This document shows, in pieces, positions 1 to 4,935 of a stretch of 5,390 nucleotides of DNA. The position numbers and the translations under genes were made by a program. Each line of letters opens with the position of its first letter. Positions within the stretch are counted from its first letter, which is position 1. Below the pieces are notes generated by a model that did no database searches, was not told where the DNA came from, and saw nothing but the letters and a program-made list of their open reading frames with translations. Origin of the DNA: Synechococcaceae bacterium WB4_1_0192 (GTDB lineage: Bacteria; Cyanobacteriota; Cyanobacteriia; PCC-6307; Cyanobiaceae); contig RFPK01000142.1 of assembly GCA_009926195.1 (NCBI GenBank), positions 1 to 5,390 on the forward strand, given 5' to 3'.

Positions 1-152
1 CTACAGCATCGACTTCCGTCGGCCTTCGGTTCTCGCGGCTCGCACCGCCTGCCGAACCTACAGCACAGGCTCTCGCCTTGCTACTGGTCCCTGCATCGCA
101 GCCTCTCGGTTGCGCGCAGTCCAAAACCTTAGCACCACCTCCCGCCAACCCG
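1..152. other. Non-coding or unassigned edge region
   Basis: I recognise no gene here. Open stretches exist in plus-strand frames, but their translations are rich in Arg, Ser and Pro and show no domain. The one structured part is a weak nested inverted repeat: GGTTC at 28-32 can pair with GAACC at 54-58, and inside it GCGG at 35-38 can pair with CCGC at 45-48. No T-run follows on either strand, so it is not a convincing terminator for the 100-residue gene that ends at 153. An 8-base direct repeat, CTACAGCA, occurs at 1-8 and 58-65; that length is expected by chance. Confidence 0.4.
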
Positions 153-455
153 TCAAGACTCGGGATCGGCATCCTCCAACGCTGTCTCCAGCGTGGTGAG
201 CAGCAGTGCCAGTGCGGCATGGGGATCGAGATCCGGACCACTCACCTGATGAAGCCACTCCCTGGCCATCAGCTCGAGGCGATTGAACAAGGCATTGCCG
301 GACCGCAGGCGTTCCATCAGCAGGTCCACCTGGTGGGCATCGGCATCGGGGTTCGCCGCCACGACGTAGCGGCGGCCGTCATCGCCGACGTAGGTGAGGT
401 TGCCCTGGGCATCGAACACCGGGCCGGCATGGGGCGTGATCGGCTGCTCCTCCAT
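153..455 (-). CDS. Hypothetical protein, 100 aa, soluble and acidic
   Basis: I do not recognise the family. The protein has no membrane segment, signal peptide or cysteine. Residues 12-33 (around FDAQGNLTYVGDDGRRYVV) read like a beta hairpin, with a glycine/aspartate turn between two hydrophobic strands. Residues 40-70 and 78-95 look like amphipathic helices, and the C-terminus is acidic. The ATG at 455 is preceded by GGAG (460-463 on the complement) only four bases upstream, within a G-rich run, which supports this start. It lies beyond the terminator of the dehydrogenase gene and so probably has its own promoter in 456-526. A small conserved cyanobacterial protein of unknown role is the best guess. 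I am fairly sure it is coding because of the ribosome site and protein-like composition, but not of any function. Confidence 0.75.
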   Translation of the reverse strand: MEEQPITPHAGPVFDAQGNLTYVGDDGRRYVVAANPDADAHQVDLLMERLRSGNALFNRLELMAREWLHQVSGPDLDPHAALALLLTTLETALEDADPES

Positions 456-472
456 AACGCTCCCCCTGACCC

Positions 473-489
473 CTTGACCCTGGGTTAGC
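473..489 (+). repeat. Copy 1 of a gapped motif shared by two gene leaders
   Basis: The plus strand reads CTTGACCCTGGGTTAGC here, about 18 bases upstream of the ATG of the 100-residue gene. The minus strand at 3582-3562, just upstream of the Gdt1-family exporter, has the same two blocks, CTTGACCCTG and TGGGTTAGC. They overlap in copy 1 and are slightly separated in copy 2. GCT follows in both, directly in copy 1 and after a short ACC insert in copy 2. The two copies have opposite orientation relative to their genes. A shared regulatory site or a decayed small repeat are both possible; the function is unknown. Confidence 0.4.
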
Positions 490-496
490 GCTGACC
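483..496. promoter_or_regulatory. Palindrome upstream of the 100-aa gene, possible operator
   Basis: GGTTAGCGCTGACC is a 14-base palindrome with one mismatched symmetric pair (T486 opposite G493). It sits between the dehydrogenase terminator and the start codon at 455, where a promoter for the 100-residue gene should be. Two more TGACC blocks, at 467-471 and 476-480 (the latter as TTGACCC from 475), lie between it and the start. The position suits a transcription-factor site, but I cannot name the factor. No convincing -10 element accompanies it, so this remains tentative. Confidence 0.35.
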
Positions 497-526
497 TGGA
501 CAGATCGCAACCAGAACCCAGCCAAA

Positions 527-565
527 AGCCCCCACCTTCCGGGTTTGACCGGGAAGGTGGGGGCT
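527..565 (-). terminator. Intrinsic terminator after the GAPDH gene
   Basis: Bases 527-540 (AGCCCCCACCTTCC) pair perfectly with 552-565 (GGAAGGTGGGGGCT), giving a 14-bp, very GC-rich stem with an 11-base loop at 541-551. On the minus strand the stem is followed by TTTT (complement of 524-527). This is the layout of a rho-independent terminator for transcripts arriving from the dehydrogenase gene, whose stop codon is 37 bases upstream. It probably ends the whole preceding gene group. The T-run is short, but the stem is strong. Confidence 0.88.
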
Positions 566-602
566 GCAGACAAGCCTCTCAGCCAGGAGCGATCGGGTGG
601 CC

Positions 603-1604
603 TCAGGCGACCGTGGCCATATGACGCATCAGGTCGATGCACTTGCAGCTGTAACCCCACTCGTTGTCGTACCAGGCGACCAGCTTGACGAAGGTGTCGG
701 TGAGGGCGATGCCGGCACCGGCATCAAAGACGGAGGTGCAGCTCTCGCCGAGGAAATCGGTGCTGACCACCTCGTCCTCGGTGTAGCCCAGGATTCCGGC
801 CATGGGGCCATCGGCAGCGGCCTTCATCGCCGCCTTGATCTCGTCGTAGCTGGCGGGGCGGGCCAGATTGACCGTCAGGTCGACCACCGACACATCCGGG
901 GTCGGCACACGGAAGGCCATGCCGGTGAGCTTGCCGTTGAGCTCAGGGATCACCCGGCCCACGGCCTTGGCGGCGCCGGTGGAGCTGGGAATGATGTTCT
1001 GGGCCGCGCCGCGGCCGCCGCGCCAATCCTTCACCGAGGGGCCATCCACCGTTTTCTGGGTGGCGGTGGTGGCATGCACGGTCGTCATCAGGCCGTTGAC
1101 GATGCCGAAATTGTCGTGCACGACCTTGGCCATGGGCGCCAGGCAGTTGGTGGTGCAGCTGGCGTTGGAGACGATGTCCTGGCCCGCATAGGTGGTGTGA
1201 TTGACACCCATCACGAAGATCGGCGTGGCGTCCTTGGAGGGGGCGCTCATCACCACCCGCTTAGCGCCGGCGTTGATGTGGGCGCGGGCCGATTCATCGG
1301 TGAGGAAGAAGCCGGTGCTCTCCAGCACGTACTCGGCGCCCACGTCGCCCCACCTGAGGTTGTTGGGATCGCGCTCGGCGGTGATGCGGATCGCCTTGCC
1401 GTTGACGACCAGCTGACCGTTCTCCACGGCCACCTGACCCTGGAAGCGGCCGTGGGTGGAGTCGTAGCGGAGCATGTAGGCCAGATACTCCACGTCGATC
1501 AGGTCGTTGATGGCCACGACTTCGACATCCGGCAGGGTGACGGCACGGCGGAAGGCCAGACGGCCGATGCGACCGAAGCCGTTGATGCCGATGCGGATGG
1601 TCAT
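603..1604 (-). CDS. gap: Type I glyceraldehyde-3-phosphate dehydrogenase, 333 aa
   Basis: It interconverts glyceraldehyde 3-phosphate plus phosphate with 1,3-bisphosphoglycerate in the cytosol, in glycolysis/gluconeogenesis or the Calvin cycle. The N-terminal Rossmann fold opens with INGFGRIGR (residues 7-15); Asp34 in AINDL is the residue typical of NAD preference. The catalytic motif SNASCTTNC is at 146-154 with Cys150, and the base His177 is in TTVHA. The S-loop region follows with DWRGGRGAAQNIIPSSTG, and WYDNEWGYS is near the end. Length matches the usual 330-340. The sequence resembles enterobacterial GapA (glycolytic Gap1 class) more than the cyanobacterial Calvin-cycle Gap2, whose N-terminal region normally reads NDTGG. 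I chose ATG 1604 because MTIRIGINGFGR is the family's normal N-terminus. An in-frame ATG at 1640 would add 12 residues and has AAGG three bases upstream, while 1604 has no ribosome site. Residues 320-322 form an unusual C-K-C. Confidence 0.96.
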   Translation of the reverse strand: MTIRIGINGFGRIGRLAFRRAVTLPDVEVVAINDLIDVEYLAYMLRYDSTHGRFQGQVAVENGQLVVNGKAIRITAERDPNNLRWGDVGAEYVLESTGFFLTDESARAHINAGAKRVVMSAPSKDATPIFVMGVNHTTYAGQDIVSNASCTTNCLAPMAKVVHDNFGIVNGLMTTVHATTATQKTVDGPSVKDWRGGRGAAQNIIPSSTGAAKAVGRVIPELNGKLTGMAFRVPTPDVSVVDLTVNLARPASYDEIKAAMKAAADGPMAGILGYTEDEVVSTDFLGESCTSVFDAGAGIALTDTFVKLVAWYDNEWGYSCKCIDLMRHMATVA

Positions 1605-1651
1605 GGAAGCGGGCCCCGACGCTGGGGTAATGGCAGCCATTCACCTTAGGC

Positions 1652-1669
1652 GGGCGCCCTGCAGCGCCC
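1652..1669. other. Small GC hairpin between two genes
   Basis: GGGCGC (1652-1657) and GCGCCC (1664-1669) can form a six-bp stem with a six-base loop. It begins two bases after the stop codon of the 203-residue gene and ends shortly before the first possible start codon of the dehydrogenase. No T-run follows on the minus strand, so it is not a standard terminator. It could be an RNA processing or stability element in a shared transcript, or simply a by-product of high GC content. Confidence 0.3.
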
Positions 1670-1670
1670 T

Positions 1671-2282
1671 TCAGCCTTCCTTCTCGCCCGCCTCAAACTG
1701 CTCACTGAGCAACCGGCGCTGATACTCAGCCGCCAGGGCGCTGAGGTGGGCCTGGGCGGCCTTCTCCATGCCGGTGTCGATCTGATCGAAGGCCCTGCCA
1801 TCCGGCACGCCCATCCCGAGCACCAGGGCGAGGGCATCGAACAGCCTCACCTGATCGTTCTGCCAGGCCTGATAGTCGCCCGCCAGCTCCACCAGATCGT
1901 CTTCGCTGGCGTCACCCCGATCCACCTCGCTGCGCAGACTCTGAATCTGAGCCAGCCGGGCGGAGGTGACCACCGCATGGGCCGCACCGAGGGCCGCCAG
2001 GGCATCACAGGCCTCGCGCTTGAGCACCGTGAGGTCGCGGCTGCGCACGGCCCGTTCGATCGAGAGCGGGGCACGCACGCCCGGCAGCTTGGTGGCGGCC
2101 GCCTGGCGGTGATGATCCGACGACGAGTCCGGGGGCGGCTCGGGGGGCGCCTCCAGCAGGCTCTGATCAGCGGCTTCCACCGGCGCGGGCACGGCGCTCA
2201 GAACGGGATGGGTCGGCTGCAGGGCCGAGCCCCAGCGAATCAACACGTCCGCCAGGCGGCTGCGCCATCCACGTCGGCTCAT
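1671..2282 (-). CDS. Hypothetical protein, 203 aa, Pro-rich linker and helical C-terminal domain
   Basis: I do not recognise the family. The N-terminus (1-20) is basic and could form an amphipathic helix. Residues 22-60 are low-complexity, rich in Pro, Ala, Glu and Ser (for example LLEAPPEPPPDSSSD), and probably disordered. Residues 72-120, 127-158 and 170-197 look like long helices with coiled-coil character; the C-terminus is charged. Only one cysteine (Cys92) is present and there is no membrane segment. The ATG at 2282 has a good ribosome site, AGGAG at 2290-2294, seven bases away. It starts 21 bases after the cytochrome b561-like gene and ends 30-66 bases before the dehydrogenase, so co-transcription is likely. 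A helical adaptor or a divergent GrpE-like fold was considered, but no diagnostic motif supports either. Confidence 0.78.
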   Translation of the reverse strand: MSRRGWRSRLADVLIRWGSALQPTHPVLSAVPAPVEAADQSLLEAPPEPPPDSSSDHHRQAAATKLPGVRAPLSIERAVRSRDLTVLKREACDALAALGAAHAVVTSARLAQIQSLRSEVDRGDASEDDLVELAGDYQAWQNDQVRLFDALALVLGMGVPDGRAFDQIDTGMEKAAQAHLSALAAEYQRRLLSEQFEAGEKEG

Positions 2283-2289
2283 GACACCG

Positions 2290-2294
2290 CTCCT
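2290..2294 (-). promoter_or_regulatory. Ribosome binding site of the 203-aa gene
   Basis: AGGAG on the minus strand lies seven bases before the ATG at 2282. It is the clearest Shine-Dalgarno in the window and fixes this start. The exporter, cytochrome and kinase genes, by contrast, show none. Confidence 0.7.
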
Positions 2295-2303
2295 GCTGTC
2301 TCC

Positions 2304-2864
2304 TCAATCTGGCGGGCGCCGGGGCTGCGTTGCAGGCGGAAAGCCGAAGAAACGACACAGTTGACCTGGCCAATCGCCTGGACGATCCCCTGGGCGCAGC
2401 CGCAGCTGCAGCATGGAGGTGACCAGAGCCGGTCCGCCGCGGCCAAGCAGCGCCAGCAGGTGCCAGATCACCGCAGCGCTCAGCAGCAGCCAGGCCAGCA
2501 GATGCAGGTGGTAGGGGAGATGCCCGAAGTCCCTGTGTTCCAGCCACTCCTCATCCATCAGCAGGCCGCTGCCCAGGCAGAGCAACAGGGCGAGCAGCGC
2601 CACCGCATTGGCAGCCTGACGCAGGCGTGTACGCCCCAGCGTGAGGGCGTAGGGCACGAACAGGCAGCTCACCAGGATCAGCCCGACACCGAGGCTGCCG
2701 TGCAGATCGATCACCTCCGGCAGATGCAGGGGCAGACGGCCGATGCGGCCATCAAACTCGGAATAGGCCGTCAGACCGGTGATCCAGGCGAGCGCCACGA
2801 GGGCCGCCATCAAGCCATGCAGCAGGCGCAGCAGGGAGGGTTGGTAGGGGGAGGCGGACGCCAT
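2304..2864 (-). CDS. Cytochrome b561-like four-helix membrane protein, 186 aa
   Basis: This is a small integral membrane protein that probably binds b-type heme and moves electrons within or across the membrane. Four hydrophobic segments are visible, at about residues 14-33, 56-74, 84-103 and 120-140. Histidines sit where heme ligands are expected: His16 in helix 1 (RLLHGL), His55 at the start of helix 2 (DLHGSLG), His119/His121 at the start of helix 4 (YHLHLL) and His135 near its end. This is the prokaryotic cytochrome b561 / cytochrome b/b6 N-terminal pattern; which histidines actually ligate heme is inferred. The C-terminal tail (142-186) is Arg/Pro-rich and probably cytoplasmic. The ATG at 2864 lacks a Shine-Dalgarno and follows the exporter gene by 26 bases, which suggests co-transcription. 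The electron donor and acceptor are unknown. A non-heme four-helix protein is less likely given the histidine placement. Confidence 0.85.
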   Translation of the reverse strand: MASASPYQPSLLRLLHGLMAALVALAWITGLTAYSEFDGRIGRLPLHLPEVIDLHGSLGVGLILVSCLFVPYALTLGRTRLRQAANAVALLALLLCLGSGLLMDEEWLEHRDFGHLPYHLHLLAWLLLSAAVIWHLLALLGRGGPALVTSMLQLRLRPGDRPGDWPGQLCRFFGFPPATQPRRPPD

Positions 2865-2890
2865 GGGTGATCAAGCGGGGGGAGGGGACG

Positions 2891-3553
2891 TCATGACATC
2901 AGGGCCTGCCGCAGGGCCGCTGCGGCAAACACCAGGAACAGGCCACCGCTGAGGCGGTAGAGCAGGCGCTCATCCACACGCTGACCGATCCACTTGCCGG
3001 CGCCCACCGCCAGCCAGGTGACCAGGGCATGCCCCAGCAGGGTGCCGGCGAGCAGGCCGGCGAAGGTGAACACCCGGGCCGGAGCGGTGGCCAGAAAAAT
3101 CGTGGTGAACTGGGTGCGATCCCCCAGTTCAGCCACGAATACCAGGGCGAAGGACTCCCAGATCACCGCCCAGGGGGTGGTGAGGGCGTGGCGCGTTTCG
3201 GCCGCATTCACCACCTCCTCGGCCTCCTCGGCCTCGCCGCTGGCGGCATCGGCGGCCATGCCCTGGGCATCCAGAAGCAGTTTGAGGCCAAAGACCAGAA
3301 ACAGCCCGGCAGCCAGCCAGGGCACCACCGCCTGGGGCAGCAGTTCGCGCAGGCCATAACCCAGCCCGAGCGAGATCAGGGTGACGGCGGTGAGGGCACC
3401 GAAGGCGCCGATGAACACCCAGCGGGCGCGATGGCGCACCGCCAAGATCAGGGCCATGAAGAAGGTCTTGTCGCCCAGCTCCGCCAGGGTGATGGCGGTG
3501 AGGCTGGATCCGAAGGCGGCCAGGCTGGGGTCGCCGGAGATGGGAACGGGCAT
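2891..3553 (-). CDS. Gdt1/TMEM165 (UPF0016) family cation exporter, Mnx-like, 220 aa
   Basis: Family members exchange Mn2+ or Ca2+ against protons; the Synechocystis homologue Mnx moves Mn2+ out of the cytosol and protects against manganese excess. Both family signatures are present: ELGDKT at residues 25-30 and ELGDRT at 142-147, whose acidic residues form the ion site. Six hydrophobic segments are visible, at about 14-38, 45-65, 75-95, 127-153, 160-183 and 196-218, arranged as two repeated halves (also GLFLVFG at 83-89 versus GLFLVFA at 204-210). The halves are joined by an acidic linker (101-119, with EAEEAEEVV). Length is normal for a two-repeat bacterial member. The ATG at 3553 has no Shine-Dalgarno. 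The gene lies 44 bases after the sensor kinase, so control by that two-component system is plausible. Family is certain; Mn2+ rather than Ca2+ as substrate is inferred. Confidence 0.93.
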   Translation of the reverse strand: MPVPISGDPSLAAFGSSLTAITLAELGDKTFFMALILAVRHRARWVFIGAFGALTAVTLISLGLGYGLRELLPQAVVPWLAAGLFLVFGLKLLLDAQGMAADAASGEAEEAEEVVNAAETRHALTTPWAVIWESFALVFVAELGDRTQFTTIFLATAPARVFTFAGLLAGTLLGHALVTWLAVGAGKWIGQRVDERLLYRLSGGLFLVFAAAALRQALMS

Positions 3554-3561
3554 AGAGCGGT

Positions 3562-3582
3562 GCTAACCCAGGCAGGGTCAAG
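3562..3582 (-). repeat. Copy 2 of the gapped leader motif, before the exporter
   Basis: Read on the minus strand, CTTGACCCTG, then CC, then TGGGTTAGC ends about nine bases before the exporter ATG, followed by ACC and GCT. It matches the blocks at 473-489 in front of the 100-residue gene. TTGACC (3576-3581) looks like a -35 box, but the hexamer 17 bases downstream overlaps the start codon and is not a -10, so a promoter is unlikely here. The segment also forms an imperfect inverted repeat (AACCC and GGGTC around AGGCA). Confidence 0.4.
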
Positions 3583-3597
3583 AAGTCGTGAAGAGCG

Positions 3598-4935
3598 CTA
3601 CGCCGCCGGCAACTCCACCAGAAACATGCAGGCGCCCGGCTCGCCCGATACCAGGCTGAGCTCACCGCCATGGCGGCGGGCGATGGCGCGGGCGATCGGC
3701 AGGCCAAGGCCGCTGTGGGCAGCTGTGGAGCTGGCCGTGGCGTCGCTCTCGCCAGCGGGATCCAGGGTCCAGAAGCGCTCGAACACGGCCTGGCGATGGT
3801 GCAGGGCGATGCCGGGGCCCTGATCGCTCACCTGGATGCGCAGCCGACCGAGCTGGCGGCGTACGGACACCACCACCACGCCGCCCGGCGGTGAGAAGCG
3901 GATGGCATTGAGCAGCAGGTTGGTGAACAGCCGTTGCAACTGCTCCGGCTGGCCATGCACCTGCAGCTGCGACTCGCCGGAGGGGGGCTCAAGGTTCAGG
4001 CGCAGGGCCGCGGCCGCCGGCAGCGCGGCACAGACCAGCAGCCGGTCCTCCAGCAATTCGAGCAGATCAAAGCGGCGCCAGCCGTCCCCGGACACAGGCC
4101 CGGCCGACAAGCGCTGCTCCTGCCGCGCCAGAAACAGCAGATCGTTGAGCAACCCGGTCATCGACACGGCAATCGCATCGAGGCGATGCAGCAGGGCAGC
4201 GGAGGGGGCCGGTTGCGATGCCAGCAGGGTTCGCAGCAACGTGAGGGGATGGCGCAGCTCGTGGGAGGCATCGGCGGTGAAGCGCTCCAGGGCCTCCACC
4301 TGGCGCTGCAGGGGCAGAAATGCCTGGACCAGCAGACGACGGCCGACCATCAACGCCACGATCACGGCGGTGATTCCCCCCAGCAGCAGACCGCGGCGAA
4401 GCCGTCCCAGCTCCTGCTCCAGCGGCGCCATCGCCAGCGCCACCCGCACGTAGCCCGTCAGCCGCGGCGGTGCCGTCTGCGCGTCACGGCGACGCGTGTA
4501 CACGGGTTGGTGCAGGCTGAGCCCATCGGTCCACTGCTGCCACTGCCGGGGGCCGGCCCCCGGCGCGATCGCAGCCGCGGCCGGTAGCGGCAGCTGGCCC
4601 TCCTGCAGCAGCAGCCGACCGGCGGCATCGAACCACTGCACCCGCTGGCTGCGGCGCTCCCCCAGGGGCACCACCTCACGGTCGTTCCGGAACTTGCGGG
4701 CATTGCCCTCCTCCTGGATCTCGTGACTGATCAACGGAAGCTGGGCGGCGGCCGCCGCCGCCAGCTGGCTCACCTCAACGCGGAGGTTCTGGCGGCGCTC
4801 GGCGGCGATGCCCCAGTACACCGCCGCAGCGAAGGCCGTGAGCAGCAACAGGCCGAAGCCGACGCCCTGCAGGCCCAGGCGACGACGCAGCCGCAGCGGG
4901 TCAGGCGGCAGGGGCTGGATGGAGGCGGTAGCCAA
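3598..4935 (-). CDS. Membrane sensor histidine kinase, RppB-like, 445 aa
   Basis: It autophosphorylates on histidine and passes the phosphate to the response regulator encoded just upstream. Order of parts: a basic N-terminus; membrane helix 1 (about 21-42); an extracytoplasmic sensor region (43-178, including RVQWFDAAGRLLLQEG); membrane helix 2 (about 182-198); a short linker with no evident HAMP domain; the dimerisation H-box ADASHELRHPL with phospho-acceptor His225; and the ATPase domain with N-box NLLLNAIRFSP (Asn343), G1 DQGPGI (371-376), F-box FERFW (385-389) and G2 SGLGLPIA (408-415). All kinase motifs are intact. The H-box has HELRHPL where many members have HELRTPL. No ATG or GTG is available before helix 1; TTG at 4935 is the best start and overlaps the regulator gene by 35 bases in the +1 frame, with no Shine-Dalgarno, so translational coupling is likely. 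The signal sensed is unknown. Confidence 0.93.
   Translation of the reverse strand: MATASIQPLPPDPLRLRRRLGLQGVGFGLLLLTAFAAAVYWGIAAERRQNLRVEVSQLAAAAAAQLPLISHEIQEEGNARKFRNDREVVPLGERRSQRVQWFDAAGRLLLQEGQLPLPAAAAIAPGAGPRQWQQWTDGLSLHQPVYTRRRDAQTAPPRLTGYVRVALAMAPLEQELGRLRRGLLLGGITAVIVALMVGRRLLVQAFLPLQRQVEALERFTADASHELRHPLTLLRTLLASQPAPSAALLHRLDAIAVSMTGLLNDLLFLARQEQRLSAGPVSGDGWRRFDLLELLEDRLLVCAALPAAAALRLNLEPPSGESQLQVHGQPEQLQRLFTNLLLNAIRFSPPGGVVVVSVRRQLGRLRIQVSDQGPGIALHHRQAVFERFWTLDPAGESDATASSTAAHSGLGLPIARAIARRHGGELSLVSGEPGACMFLVELPAA
4565..4572. repeat. HIP1 octamer
   Basis: This is an exact GCGATCGC palindrome inside the histidine kinase gene. It is the highly iterated palindrome common in many cyanobacterial genomes and supports the cyanobacterial assignment. 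Confidence 0.7.

Noticed and set aside
28..58. tRNA or terminator from the nested inverted repeat
   Set aside because: The stems do not fit a cloverleaf, there is no anticodon arm or conserved T-loop, and no T-run follows on either strand.
1..132. C-terminal end of a plus-strand gene entering from the left edge (stop TAG at 130-132)
   Set aside because: The 43 codons before the stop are rich in Ser, Arg, His and Leu with no coding-like third-position pattern, and the other frames look equally poor.
78..488. A 136-codon plus-strand open frame
   Set aside because: It overlaps the 100-residue minus-strand gene, which has a ribosome site and more protein-like composition; the plus frame shows no domain.
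474..510. A promoter with TTGCGA and TAACCC spaced by 17 bases on the minus strand
   Set aside because: The -35 half matches only four of six bases and the -10 half about two, which is too weak to call.
597..1649. A 350-codon plus-strand open frame opposite GAPDH
   Set aside because: It is exactly antisense to a clear dehydrogenase gene, is rich in Gly, His, Asp and Ala without any domain, and is expected from the GC-rich codon pattern of the real gene.
1746..2870. A 374-codon plus-strand open frame
   Set aside because: It runs antisense across two real minus-strand genes and their spacer, is dominated by Gln, Gly, His and Arg, and shows no recognisable domain.
3029..3823. A 264-codon plus-strand open frame
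   Set aside because: It lies antisense to the exporter and kinase genes, with low-complexity Gly/Gln/Glu composition; it is a shadow frame.
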